NCBI RefSeq assembly: GCF_051014685.1
Contig: NC_135056.1
Coordinates: 806,001-870,000 of the forward strand
Source of the DNA: Ptiloglossa arizonensis
Taxonomy: Eukaryota > Arthropoda > Insecta > Hymenoptera > Colletidae
Direction of reading: 5' to 3'
DNA length: 64,000 nt
The notes beneath the pieces are model-generated. The model had not been told where the DNA came from. It saw nothing but the letters and a program-made list of their open reading frames with translations, and did no database searches. Both the position numbers and the translations under genes were made by a program. This document shows, one piece after another, positions 39,421 to 53,220 of the stretch; position 1 is the stretch's first letter; each line of letters starts with the position of its first letter.

Positions 39421-41755
39421 AAAGAAACGGAGAATCGGAGAAATAAATGGAGAAACGAAGAAATAAACCGAGAAACGGAGAAAGAAACAGAGAAACGAAC
39501 AAAGAAACGGATAAACGAAGAAAGAAACCGAGAAACGAAGAAAGAACGGAGAAACGAAGAAAAAAACGGAGAAACGAAGAAAGAAACGGAGAAACGAAGA
39601 AAGAAACGGAGTAACGAACAAAGAAACTGAGAAACGGAGAAATAAATGGAGAAACGAAGAAACAAACAGAGAAACGAACAAAGAAACGGACAAACGAAGA
39701 AGGAAACGGAGAAACGGAGAGAGAAACGGAGAAACGAAGAAAGAATCGGAGAAACGAAGAAAGAAACGGAGATACAAAGAAAGAAATGGAGAAACGAACA
39801 AAGAAACGGGGAAACGAAGAAAGAAACGGAGAAACGGCGAAATAAGTGGAGAAAGGAAGAAATAAACGGAGAAACGAAGAAAGAAACGGAGTAACGAACA
39901 AAGAAATGGAGAAACGGAGAAATAAATGGGGAAATGAAGAAACAAACAGAGAAACGAACAAAGAAACGGACAAACGACGAAAGAAACGGAGAACCGAAGA
40001 AAGAAACGGAGAAACGAAGAAAGAAACGGAGAAACGAAGAAAGAAACGGAGAAACGATGAAAGAAACGAAGAAATGAAGAAAGAAACGGAGAAACGAAGA
40101 AAGAAACGGAGAATCGGAGAAATAAATGGAGAAACGGAGAAAGAAACGGAGAAACGAAGAAAGAAACGGAGAAACGAAGAAAGAAACGGAGAAACGAACA
40201 AAGAAACGGAGAAACGAAGAAAGAAACGGAGAAACGAAGAAAGAAACGGTGTAACGAAGAAAGAATCGAAGAAACGAAGAATCGGAGAAATAAATGGAGA
40301 AACGAAGAAATAAACCGAGAAACGGAGAAAGAAACGGCGAAACGAAGAACGAAACGGAGAAACGAAGAAAGAAACGGAGTAACGAAGAAAGAATCGAAGA
40401 AACGAAGAATCGGAGAAATAAATGGAGAAACGAAGAAATAAACCGAGAAACGGAGAAAGAAACGGCGAAACGAAGAAAGAAACGGAGAAACGTACAAAGA
40501 AACGGAGAAACGAAGAAAGAAACGGAGAAACGAAGAAAGAAACGGAGAAACGAAGAAAGAAACGGAGAAACGAACAAAGAAACGGAGAAACGAAGAAAGA
40601 AACGGAGAAACGAACAAAGAAACGGAGAAACGAAGAAAGAAACGGAGAAACGATGAAAGAAACGAAGAAATGAAGAAAGAAACGGAGAAACGAAGAAAGA
40701 AACGGAGAATCGGAGAAATAAATGGAGAAACGGAGAAAGAAACGGAGAAACGAAGAAAGAAACGGAGAAACGAAGAAAGAAACGTAGTAACGAACAAAGA
40801 AACGGAGAAACGGAGAAATAAATGGAGAAACGAAGAAACAAACAGAGAAACGAACAAAGAAACGGACAAACGAAGAAGGAAACGGAGAAACGGACAGAGA
40901 AACGGAGAAACGAAGAAAGAATAGGAGAAACGAAGAAAGAAACGGAGATACAAAGAAAGAAACGTAGAAACGAAGAAAGAAACGGGGAAACGAAGAAAGA
41001 AACGGAGAAACGGAGAAATAAGTGGAGAAAGGAAGAAATAAACGGAGAAACGAAGAAAGAAACGGAGAAACGAAGAAAGAAACGGAGAAACGAAGAAAGA
41101 AACGGAGTAACGAACAAAGAAATGGAGAAACGGAGAAATAAATGGAGAAACGAAGAAACAAACAGAGAAACGAACAAAGAAACGGACAAACGTCGAAAGA
41201 AACGGAGAAACGGAGAAAGAAACGGAGAAACGAAGAAAGAAACGGAGAAACGAAGAAAGAAACGGAGTACCGAAGAAAGACACGGAGAAACGGAGAAAGA
41301 ATCGGAGAAACGAAGAAACAAATGGATAAATGAAGAAATAAACGGAGAAACGAAGAAAGAAACGGAGAAACGGAGAAATAAATGGAGAAACGAAGAAATA
41401 AACGGAGATACGAAGAAAGAAACGGAGAAACGAACAAAGAAACGGAGAAACGAACAAAGAAACGGAGAAACGAAGAAAGAAACGTAGAAACGGAGAGAGA
41501 AACGGAGAAACGGAGAAATAAGTGGAGAAAGGAAGAAATAAACGGAGAAACGAAGAAAGAAACGGAGAAACGAAGAAAGAAACGGAGAAACGGAGAAATA
41601 AATGGAGAAACGAAGAAAGAAACGGAGTAACGAAGAAAGAGACGGAGAAACGAACAAAGAAACGGAGAAACGAACAAAGAAACGGAGAAACGGAGAAATA
41701 AATGGAGAAACGAAGATATAAACGGAGAAACGAAGAAAGAAACGGAGAAACGAAG
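39421..41755 (+). repeat. 2,335-bp higher-order repeat, copy 1
   Basis: Direct tandem partner of 41756-44090. Aligned stretches appear identical, and translated open frames of up to 221 residues agree exactly between copies. It contains block L copy 4 (from about 40390), GACACGG, GGTGTAACG, GAAAGAACGG, AAACTGAG and AATAAGTGG markers. Confidence 0.93.
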
Positions 41756-44090
41756 AAAGAAACGGAGAATCGGAGAAATAAATGGAGAAACGAAGAAATA
41801 AACCGAGAAACGGAGAAAGAAACAGAGAAACGAACAAAGAAACGGATAAACGAAGAAAGAAACCGAGAAACGAAGAAAGAACGGAGAAACGAAGAAAAAA
41901 ACGGAGAAACGAAGAAAGAAACGGAGAAACGAAGAAAGAAACGGAGTAACGAACAAAGAAACTGAGAAACGGAGAAATAAATGGAGAAACGAAGAAACAA
42001 ACAGAGAAACGAACAAAGAAACGGACAAACGAAGAAGGAAACGGAGAAACGGAGAGAGAAACGGAGAAACGAAGAAAGAATCGGAGAAACGAAGAAAGAA
42101 ACGGAGATACAAAGAAAGAAATGGAGAAACGAACAAAGAAACGGGGAAACGAAGAAAGAAACGGAGAAACGGCGAAATAAGTGGAGAAAGGAAGAAATAA
42201 ACGGAGAAACGAAGAAAGAAACGGAGTAACGAACAAAGAAATGGAGAAACGGAGAAATAAATGGGGAAATGAAGAAACAAACAGAGAAACGAACAAAGAA
42301 ACGGACAAACGACGAAAGAAACGGAGAACCGAAGAAAGAAACGGAGAAACGAAGAAAGAAACGGAGAAACGAAGAAAGAAACGGAGAAACGATGAAAGAA
42401 ACGAAGAAATGAAGAAAGAAACGGAGAAACGAAGAAAGAAACGGAGAATCGGAGAAATAAATGGAGAAACGGAGAAAGAAACGGAGAAACGAAGAAAGAA
42501 ACGGAGAAACGAAGAAAGAAACGGAGAAACGAACAAAGAAACGGAGAAACGAAGAAAGAAACGGAGAAACGAAGAAAGAAACGGTGTAACGAAGAAAGAA
42601 TCGAAGAAACGAAGAATCGGAGAAATAAATGGAGAAACGAAGAAATAAACCGAGAAACGGAGAAAGAAACGGCGAAACGAAGAACGAAACGGAGAAACGA
42701 AGAAAGAAACGGAGTAACGAAGAAAGAATCGAAGAAACGAAGAATCGGAGAAATAAATGGAGAAACGAAGAAATAAACCGAGAAACGGAGAAAGAAACGG
42801 CGAAACGAAGAAAGAAACGGAGAAACGTACAAAGAAACGGAGAAACGAAGAAAGAAACGGAGAAACGAAGAAAGAAACGGAGAAACGAAGAAAGAAACGG
42901 AGAAACGAACAAAGAAACGGAGAAACGAAGAAAGAAACGGAGAAACGAACAAAGAAACGGAGAAACGAAGAAAGAAACGGAGAAACGATGAAAGAAACGA
43001 AGAAATGAAGAAAGAAACGGAGAAACGAAGAAAGAAACGGAGAATCGGAGAAATAAATGGAGAAACGGAGAAAGAAACGGAGAAACGAAGAAAGAAACGG
43101 AGAAACGAAGAAAGAAACGTAGTAACGAACAAAGAAACGGAGAAACGGAGAAATAAATGGAGAAACGAAGAAACAAACAGAGAAACGAACAAAGAAACGG
43201 ACAAACGAAGAAGGAAACGGAGAAACGGACAGAGAAACGGAGAAACGAAGAAAGAATAGGAGAAACGAAGAAAGAAACGGAGATACAAAGAAAGAAACGT
43301 AGAAACGAAGAAAGAAACGGGGAAACGAAGAAAGAAACGGAGAAACGGAGAAATAAGTGGAGAAAGGAAGAAATAAACGGAGAAACGAAGAAAGAAACGG
43401 AGAAACGAAGAAAGAAACGGAGAAACGAAGAAAGAAACGGAGTAACGAACAAAGAAATGGAGAAACGGAGAAATAAATGGAGAAACGAAGAAACAAACAG
43501 AGAAACGAACAAAGAAACGGACAAACGTCGAAAGAAACGGAGAAACGGAGAAAGAAACGGAGAAACGAAGAAAGAAACGGAGAAACGAAGAAAGAAACGG
43601 AGTACCGAAGAAAGACACGGAGAAACGGAGAAAGAATCGGAGAAACGAAGAAACAAATGGATAAATGAAGAAATAAACGGAGAAACGAAGAAAGAAACGG
43701 AGAAACGGAGAAATAAATGGAGAAACGAAGAAATAAACGGAGATACGAAGAAAGAAACGGAGAAACGAACAAAGAAACGGAGAAACGAACAAAGAAACGG
43801 AGAAACGAAGAAAGAAACGTAGAAACGGAGAGAGAAACGGAGAAACGGAGAAATAAGTGGAGAAAGGAAGAAATAAACGGAGAAACGAAGAAAGAAACGG
43901 AGAAACGAAGAAAGAAACGGAGAAACGGAGAAATAAATGGAGAAACGAAGAAAGAAACGGAGTAACGAAGAAAGAGACGGAGAAACGAACAAAGAAACGG
44001 AGAAACGAACAAAGAAACGGAGAAACGGAGAAATAAATGGAGAAACGAAGATATAAACGGAGAAACGAAGAAAGAAACGGAGAAACGAAG
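41756..44090 (+). repeat. 2,335-bp higher-order repeat, copy 2
   Basis: Immediately follows copy 1 in the same orientation. Matching continues past the nominal end to about 44136, where AATAACCCAAG replaces AATAAACCGAG. On the left the match breaks at 41755 (GAAG versus GAAC). It contains block L copy 5. Confidence 0.93.
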
Positions 44091-45089
44091 AAAGAAACGG
44101 AGAATCGGAGAAATAAATGGAGAAACGAAGAAATAACCCAAGAAACGGAGAAAGAAACGGGAACACGAACAAAGAAACGGAGAAACGAACAAAGAAACGG
44201 AGAAACGAACAAAGAAACGGAGAAACGAACAAAGAAATGGAGAAACGAACAAAGAAACGAAGAAACGAAGAAAGAAACGGAGAAACGAAGAAAGAAACGG
44301 AGAAACGAACAAAGAAACGGAGAAACGAACAAAGAAACGGAGAAACGAAGAAAGAAACGGAGAAACGATGAAAGAAACGGAGAATCGGAGAGAGAAACGG
44401 AGAAACAAACAATGAAACGGAGAAACGAACAAAGAAACGGAGAAACAAGCAAAGAGACGGAGAAACGGAGAAATAAATGGAGAAACGAAGAAATAAACGG
44501 AGAAACGGAGAAATAAATGGAGAAACGAAGAAACAAACAGAGAAACGAACAAAGAAACGGACAAACGAAGAAAGAAACGGAGAAACGGAGAGAGAAACGG
44601 AGAAACGAAGAAAGAATCGGAGAAACGAAGAAAGAAACGGAGATACAAAAAAGAAACGGAGAAACGAACAAAGAAACGGGGAAACGAAGAAAGAAACGGA
44701 GAAACGGAGAAATAAATGGAGAAACGAAGAAATAAACGGAGATACGAAGAAAGAAACGGAGAAACGAACAAAGAAACGGAGAAACGAACAAAGAAACGGA
44801 GAAACGAAGAAAGAAACGTAGAAACGGAGAGAGAAACGGAGAAACGGAGAAATAAGTGGAGAAAGGAAGAAATAAACGGAGAAACGAAGAAAGAAACGGA
44901 GAAACGAAGAAAGAAACGGAGAAACGGAGAAATAAATGGAGAAACGAAGAAAGAAACGGAGTAACGAAGAAAGAGACGGAGAAACGAACAAAGAAACGGA
45001 GAAACGAACAAAGAAACGGAGAAACGGAGAAATAAATGGAGAAACGAAGATATAAACGGAGAAACGAAGAAAGAAACGGAGAAACGAAG
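43681..45089 (+). repeat. 999-bp-spaced duplication of a 410-bp segment
   Basis: Positions 43681-44090 recur at 44680-45089 with GATACGAAG, GTAGAAACGGAGAGAG, AATAAGTGG, GAGTAACG with GAGACGG, and GATATAAACGG markers. The same segment ends copy 1 of the 2,335-bp repeat at 41346-41755, so three copies exist. Confidence 0.87.
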
Positions 45090-45255
45090 ATATAAACGGA
45101 GAAACGAAGAAAGAAACGGAGAAACGAAGAAACAAATGGAGAAACGAAGAAAGAAACGGAGAAACGAACAAAGAGACGGAGAAACGAACAAAGAAACGGA
45201 GAAACGAACAAAGAAACGGAGAAACGAAGAAAGAAACGGAGAAACGGAGAAATAA

Positions 45256-46435
45256 ATGGAGAAACGAAGAAATAAACGGAGAAACGAAGAAAGAAACGGA
45301 GAAACGAAGAAAGAGACGGAGAAACGAAGAAAGAAACGCATTAACGAAGAAAGAAACGGAGAAACGAACAAAGAAACGGAGAACCGAAGAAAGAAACGGA
45401 GAAACGAAGAAAGAAACGGAGAAACGAAGAAACAAACAGAGAAACGAACAAAGAAACGGACAAACGACGAAAGAAACGGAGAACCGAAGAAAGAAACGGA
45501 GAAACGAAGAAAGAAACGGAGAAACGAAGAAACAAATGGAGAAACGAAGAAAGAAACGGAGAAACGAACAAAGAGACGGAGAAACGAACAAAGAAACGGA
45601 GAAACGAACAAAGAAACGGAGAAACGGAGAAATAAATGGTGAAACGAAGATATAAACGGAGAAACGAAGAAAGAAACGGAGAAACGAAGAAACAAATGGA
45701 GAAACGAAGAAAGAAACGGAGAAACGAAGAAAGAACCGGAGTAACGAAGAAAGAAACGAAGAAACGAAGAAAGAAACGGAGAATCGGAGAAATAAATGGA
45801 GAAACGAAGAGATAACCCAAGAAACGGAGAAAGAAACGGAGAAACGAACAAAGAAACGGAGAAACGAACAAAGAGACGGAGAAACGAACAAAGAAACGGA
45901 GAAACGAACAAAGAAACGGAGAAACGGCGAAATAAATGGAGAAACGAAGATATAAACGGAGAAACGAAGAAAGAAACGGAGAAACGAAGATATAAACGGA
46001 GAAACGAAGAAAGAAACGGAGAATCGGAGAAATAAATGGAGAAACGAAGAGATAACCCAAGAAACGGAGAAAGAAACGGAGAAACGAACAAAGAAACGGA
46101 GAAACGAACAAAGAGACGGAGAAACGAACAAAGAAACGGAGAAACGAACAAAGAAACGGAGAAACGAAGAAAGAAACGGAGAAACGAAGAAAGAAACGGA
46201 GAAACGAACAAAGAAACGGAGAAACGAAGAAAGAAACGGAGAAACGGAGAAATAAATGGAGAAACGAAGAAATAAACGGAGAAACGAAGAAAGAAACGGA
46301 GAAACGAAGAAAGAGACGGAGAAACGAAGAAAGAAACGCAGTAACGAAGAAAGAAACGGAGAAACGAACAAAGAAACGGAGAACCGAAGAAAGAAACGGA
46401 GAAACGAAGAAAGAAACGGAGAAACGAAGAAACAA
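45256..46435 (+). repeat. 1,000-bp- and 240-bp-spaced duplications
   Basis: Positions 45256-45435 match 46256-46435 with few substitutions (for example GCATTAACG at 45338 versus GCAGTAACG). Within this span 45751-45925 matches 45991-46165 at an offset of 240 bp, marked by AAGAGATAACCCAAG. The 240-bp offset is twelve monomers. Confidence 0.84.
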
Positions 46436-48310
46436 ATGGAGAAACGAAGAAAGAAACGGAGAAACGAAGAAAGAAACGGAGTAACGAAGAAAGAAACGAA
46501 GAAACGAAGAAAGAAACGGAGAATCGGAGAAATAAATGGAGAAATGAAGAAATAAACGGAGAAACGAAGAAAGAAACGGAGAAACGAAGAAAGAAACGGA
46601 GAAACGATGAAAGAAACCGAGAATCGGAGAGAGAAACGGAGAAACAAACAGTGAAACGGAGAAACGAACAAAGAAACGGAGAAACGAACAAAGAGACGGA
46701 GAAACGGAGAAATAAATGGAGAAACGAAGAAATAAACGGGGAAACGGAGAAATAAATGGAGAAACAAAGAAACAAACAGAGAAACGAACAAAGAAACGGA
46801 CAAACTACGAAAGAAACGGAGAAACGGAGGGAGAAACGGAGAAACGAAGAAAGAATCGGAGAAACGAAGAAAGAAACGGAGATACAAAGAAAGAAACGGA
46901 GAAACGAACAAAGAAACGCGGAAACGAAGAAAGAAACGGAGAAACGGAGAAATAAGTGGAGAAACGAAGAAATAACCCGAGAAACGGAGAAAGAAACGGA
47001 GAAACGAACAAAGAAACGGAGAAACGAAGAAAGAAACGGAGAAACGAAGAAAGAAACGGAGAAACGAACAAAGAAACGGAGAAACGATGAAAGAAACGGA
47101 GAAACGAAGAAAGAAACGGAGAAACGAAGAAAGAAACGGAGAAACGAAGAAAGAAACGGAGAAACGAACAAAGAAACGGAGAAACGAACAAAGAAACGGA
47201 GAAACGGAGAAATAAATGGAGAAACGAAGAAATAAACGGAGAAACGAAGAAAGAAACGGAGAAACGAAGAAAGAAACGGAGAAACGAAGAAAGAAACGGA
47301 GTACCGAAGAAAGACACGGAGAAACGGAGAAAGAATCGGAGAAACGAAGAAACAAATGGATAAATGAAGAAATAAACGGAGAAACGAAGAAAGACGCGGA
47401 GAAACGAAGAAAGAAACGGAGAAACGATGAAAGAAACGGAGAATCGGAGAGAGAAACGGAGAAACGAAGAAACAAGTGGAGAAACGAAGAAAGAAACGGA
47501 GAAACGGAGAAAGGAGCGGAGAAACGAACAAAGAATCGGAGAAACGAGCAGAGAAACGGAGCAATGGAGAAATAAATGGAGAAACGAAGAAACAAACAGA
47601 GAAACGAACAAAGAAACGGACAAACGAAGAAAGAAACGGAGAATCGGAGAGAGAAACGGAGAAATGAACAAAGAAACGGAGAAACGGAGAAAGAAACGGA
47701 GAAACGAAGAAAGAAACGGAGAAACGAACAAAGAAACGCAGAAACGCAGAATGAAACGTAGAAACGAAGAAATAAACGGAGAAATGAAGAAAGAAACGGA
47801 GAAACAAGGAAAGAAACAGAGAAATAAATGGAGAAACGAAGATATAAACGGAGAACCGAAGAGAGAAACGGAGAATCGGAGAAATAAATGGAGAAACGAA
47901 GAAATAAACCGAGAAACGGAGAAAGAAACCGAGAAACGAACAAAGAAACGGAGAAACGAAGAAAGAAACGGAGAAACGAAGAAAGAAACGGAGAAACGAA
48001 GAAAGAAACTGAGAAACGAAGAAAGAAACGGAGAATCGGAGAAATAAATGGAGAGACGAAGAAATAAACGGAGAAACGAAGAAAGAAACAGAGAAACGAA
48101 CAAAGGAACGCAGAAACGCAGATTGAAACGGAGAAACGAACAAAGAAACGGAGAAACGAAGAAAGAAACGGAGAAACGGAGAAATAAATGGAGAATCGAA
48201 GAAATAAACGGAGAAACGAAGAAAGAAACGTAGAAACGAAGAAAGAAACGGAGAAACGGAGAAATAAATGGAGTAACGAAGAAATAAACGGAGAAACGAA
48301 GAAAGAAACG

Positions 48311-49070
48311 GAGAAACGAAGAAAGAAACGGAGAAACGAAGAAAGAAACGGAGTAACGAAGAAAGGAACGAAGAAACGAAGAAAGGAACGGATAAACGAA
48401 CAAAGAAACGGAGAAACGAACAAAGAAACGGAGAAACGAACAAAGAAACGGAGAAACGGAGAAATAAATGGAGAAACGAAGAAATAAACGGAGAAACGAA
48501 CAAAGAAACGGAGAAACGATGAAAGAAACGGAGAAACTGAGAAAAAAATGGAGAAACGAAGAAATAAACGGAGAAACGAAGAAAGAAACGGAGAAACGAA
48601 GAAAGAAACGAAGAAACGAAGGAAGAAACGGAGAACAGGAGAAATAAATGGAGAAACGAAGAAATAAACCGAGAAACGGAGAAAGAAGCGGAGAAACGAA
48701 GAAAGAAACGGAGAAACGAAGAAAGAAACGGAGTAACGAAGAAAGGAACGAAGAAACGAAGAAAGGAACGGATAAACGAACAAAGAAACGGAGAAACGAA
48801 CAAAGAAACGGAGAAACGAACAAAGAAACGGAGAAACGGAGAAATAAATGGAGAAACGAAGAAATAAACGGAGAAACGAACAAAGAAACGGAGAAACGAT
48901 GAAAGAAACGGAGAAACTGAGAAAAAAATGGAGAAACGAAGAAATAAACGGAGAAACGAAGAAAGAAACGGAGAAACGAAGAAAGAAACGAAGAAACGAA
49001 GGAAGAAACGGAGAACAGGAGAAATAAATGGAGAAACGAAGAAATAAACCGAGAAACGGAGAAAGAAGCG
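48311..49070 (+). repeat. 380-bp tandem duplication (48311-48690, 48691-49070)
   Basis: Two direct copies of nineteen monomer lengths share GAGTAACGAAGAAAGG, GGATAAACG, GATGAAAG, AAACTGAGAAAAAAATGG and GAGAACAGG in the same order. The second copy diverges near 49081 (GAAC for GAAG). Confidence 0.88.
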
Positions 49071-49487
49071 GAGAAACGAACAAAGAAACGGAGAAACGGA
49101 GAAATAAATGGAGTAACGAAGTAATAAACGGAGAAACGAAGAAAAAAACGGAGAAACGAAGAAAGAAACGGAGAAACGAACAAAGAAACGGAGAAACGGG
49201 GAAATAAATGGAGAAACGAAGAAATAAACGGAGAAACGAAGAAAGAAACGGAGAAACGAAGAAAGAAACGGAGAAACGAAGAAAGAAACGGAAAAACGAA
49301 GAAAGGAACGGAGAAACGAACAAAGAAACGGAGAAACGGAGAAAGAAACGGAGAAACGAACAAAGAAACGGAGAAACGAACAAAGAAACGGAGAAACGGA
49401 GAAATAAATGGAGAAACGAAGAAATAAACGGAGAAACGAACAAAGAAACGGAGAAACGATGAAAGAAACGGAGAAACGGAGAAAAAA

Positions 49488-50572
49488 ATGAAGAAACGAA
49501 GAAATAAACGGAGAAACGAAGAAAGAAACGGAGAAACGAAGAAAGAAACGGAGAATCGGAGAAATAAATGGAGAAACGAAGAAATAAACCGAGAAACGGA
49601 GAAAGAAACAGAGAAACGAACAAAGAATCGGATAAACGAAGAAAGAAACGGAGAAACGAACAAAGAAACGGAGAAACGAAGAAAGAAACGGGAAACGAAG
49701 AAAGAAACGGAGAAACGTAGAAAGAAACGGAGAAACGAACAAAGAAACGGAGAAACGGTGAAATAAATGGAGAAACGAAGAAAGAAACGGAGAATCGAAC
49801 AAAGAATCGAAGAAGCGAAGAATCGGAGAAATAAATGGAGAAACGAAGAAATAAACCGAGAAACGAAGAAAGAAACGGAGAAACGAAGAAAGAAACGGAG
49901 AAACGAACAAAGAAACGGAGAAACGAAGAAAGAAACGGAGAAACGAAGAAAGAAACGGAGAAACGAAGAAAGAAACTGAGAAACGAAGAAAGAAACGGAG
50001 AATCGGAGAAATAAACGGAGAGACGAAGAAATAAACGGAGAAACGAAGAAAGAAACGGAGAAACGGAGAAATAAATGGAGAATCGAAGAAATAAACGGAG
50101 AAACGAAGAAAGAAACGTAGAAACGAAGAAAGAAACGGAGAAACGGAGAAATAAATGGAGTAACGAAGAAATAAACGGAGAAACGAAGAAAAAAACGGAG
50201 AAAAGAAGAAAGAAACGGAGAAACGAACAAAGAAACGGAGAAACGGAGAAATAAATGGAGAAACGAAGAAATAAACGGAGAAAAGAAGAAAGAAACGGAG
50301 AAACGAAGAAAGAGACGGAGAAACGAAGAAAGAAACGGAGTAACGAAGAAAGGAACGAAGAAACGAAGAAAGGAACGGAGAAACGAACAAAGAAACGGAG
50401 AAACGGAGAAAGAAACGGAGAAACGAACAAAGAAACGGAGAAACGAACAAAGAAACGGAGAAACGGAGAAATAAATGGAGAAACGAAGAAATAAACGGAG
50501 AAACGAACAAAGAAACGGAGAAACGATGAAAGAAACAGAGAAACTGAGAAAAAAATGGAGAAACGAAGAAAT
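49488..50572 (+). repeat. Block Q copy 1
   Basis: Matches 51802-52886 at an offset of 2,314 bp. Markers are GAATCGGATAAACG, the 19-bp CGGGAAACG monomer (about 49689), GGTGAAATAAATGG, GAATCGAACAAAG with GAAGCG, GAGAATCGAAG, GTAACGAAGAAATAAAC and AAACTGAG. Confidence 0.88.
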
Positions 50573-50834
50573 AAACGGAGAAACGAAGAAAGAAACGGAG
50601 AAACGAAGAAAGAAACGGAGAAACGGAGAAATAAATGGAGGAACGAAGAAATAAGCGGAGAAACGAAGAAAGAAACGGAGAAACGAAGAAAGAAACGGAA
50701 AAACGAAGAAAGAAACGAAGAAACGAAGGAAGAAACGGAGAACAGGAGAAATAAATGGAGAAACGAAGAAATAAACCGAGAAACGGAGAAAGAAGCGGAG
50801 AAACGAACAAAGAAACGGAGAAACGAAGAAAGAA

Positions 50835-51780
50835 ACGGAGAAACGGAGAAATAAATGGAGAAACGAAGAAATAAACGGAGAAATGAAGAAGGAAACGGAG
50901 AAACGAAGAAAGAAACGGAGAATCGGAGAAATAAATGGAGAAACGAAGAAATAACCCGAGAAACGGAGAAAGAAACAGAGAAACGAACAAAGAATCGGAT
51001 AAACGAAGAAAGAAACGGAGAAACGAACAAAGAAACGGAGAAACGAAGAAAGAAACGGGAAACGAAGAAAGAAACGGAGAAACGTAGAAAGAAACGGAGA
51101 AACGAACAAAGAAACGGAGAAACGGTGAAATAAATGGAGAAACGAAGAAAGAAACGGAGAATCGAACAAAGAATCGAAGAAGCGAAGAATCGGAGAAATA
51201 AATGGAGAAACGAAGAAATAAACCGAGAAACGAAGAAAGAAACGGAGAAACGAAGAAAGAAACGGAGAAACGAACAAAGAAACGGAGAAACGAAGAAAGA
51301 AACGGAGAAACGAAGAAAGAAACGGAGAAACGAAGAAAGAAACTGAGAAACGAAGAAAGAAACGGAGAATCGGAGAAATAAATGGGGAGACGAAGAAATA
51401 AACGGAGAAACGAAGAAAGAAACGGAGAAACGAAGAAAGAAACGGAGAAAAGGAGAAATAAATGGAGAAACGAAGAAATAAACGGAGAAGCGAACAAAGA
51501 AACGGAGAAACGAAGAAAGAAATGGAGAAACGGAGAAATAAATGGAGAAACGAAGAAAGAAACGAAGAAACGAAGAAAGAAACGGAGAAACGAACAAAGA
51601 AACGGAGAAACGAACAAAGAAACGGAGAAACGAACAAAGAAACGGAGAAACGAACAAAGAAACGGAGAAACGGAGAAATAAATGGAGAAACGAAGAAATA
51701 AACGGAGATACGAACAAAGGAACGCAGAAACGCAGATTGAAACGGAGAAACGAAGAAATAAACGGAGAAATGAACAAAGA
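50835..51780 (+). repeat. Block R copy 1
   Basis: Matches 53221-54126 with the offset stepping 2,386, 2,366 and 2,346 bp, so two whole monomers have been lost in the downstream copy. It contains a Q-like core, AAAAGG, GAAGCGAAC and the rare GCAGAAACGCAGATTG element (51723). Confidence 0.87.
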
Positions 51781-51801
51781 AACGGAGAAACGGAGAAATA
51801 A

Positions 51802-52886
51802 ATGGAGAAACGAAGAAATAAACGGAGAAATGAAGAAGGAAACGGAGAAACGAAGAAAGAAACGGAGAATCGGAGAAATAAATGGAGAAACGAAGAAATA
51901 AACCGAGAAACGGAGAAAGAAACAGAGAAACGAACAAAGAATCGGATAAACGAAGAAAGAAACGGAGAAACGAACAAAGAAACGGAGAAACGAAGAAAGA
52001 AACGGGAAACGAAGAAAGAAACGGAGAAACGTAGAAAGAAACGGAGAAACGAACAAAGAAACGGAGAAACGGTGAAATAAATGGAGAAACGAAGAAAGAA
52101 ACGGAGAATCGAACAAAGAATCGAAGAAGCGAAGAATCGGAGAAATAAATGGAGAAACGAAGAAATAAACCGAGAAACGAAGAAAGAAACGGAGAAACGA
52201 AGAAAGAAACGGAGAAACGAACAAAGAAACGGAGAAACGAAGAAAGAAACGGAGAAACGAAGAAAGAAACGGAGAAACGAAGAAAGAAACTCAGAAACGA
52301 AGAAAGAAACGGAGAATCGGAGAAATAAATGGAGAGACGAAGAAATAAACGGAGAAACGAAGAAAGAAACGGAGAAACGGAGAAATAAATGGAGAATCGA
52401 AGAAATAAACGGAGAAACGAAGAAAGAAACGTAGAAACGAAGAAAGAAACGGAGAAACGGAGAAATAAATGGAGTAACGAAGAAATAAACGGAGAAACGA
52501 AGAAAAAAACGGAGAAACGAAGAAAGAAACGGAGAAACGAACAAAGAAACGGAGAAACGGAGAAATAAATGGAGAAACGAAGAAATAAACGGAGAAAAGA
52601 AGAAAGAAACGGAGAAACGAAGAAAGAAACGGAGAAACGAAGAAAGAAACGGAGTAACGAAGAAAGGAACGAAGAAACGAAGAAAGGAACGGAGAAACGA
52701 ACAAAGAAACGGAGAAACGGAGAAAGAAACGGAGAAACGAACAAAGAAACGGAGAAACGAACAAAGAAACGGAGAAACGGAGAAATAAATGGAGAAACGA
52801 AGAAATAAACGGAGAAACGAACAAAGAAACGGAGAAACGATGAAAGAAACGGAGAAACTGAGAAATAAATGGAGAAACGAAGAAAT
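51802..52886 (+). repeat. Block Q copy 2
   Basis: Copy of 49488-50572 at a constant 2,314-bp offset with isolated substitutions, such as AAACTCAG for AAACTGAG near 52288. Confidence 0.88.
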
Positions 52887-53220
52887 AAACGGTGAAGCGA
52901 ACGAAGAAACGGAGAAACGAAGAAAGAAATGGAGAAACGGAGAAATAAATGGAGAAACGAAGAAATAAACGGAGAAACGAAGAAAGAAACGGAGAAACGA
53001 AGAAAGAAACGGAGAAACGGAGAAATAAATGGAGAAACGAAGAAATAAGCGGAGAAACGAAGAAAGAAACGGAGAAGCGAAGAAAGAAACGGAGAAAGGA
53101 AGAAAGAAACGGAGTAACGAAGAAAGAAACGAACAAAGAAACGGAGAAACGAAGAAAGAAACGGAGTAACGAAGAAAGGAACGAAGAAACGAAGAAAGAA
53201 ACTGAGAAACGAAGAAAGAA

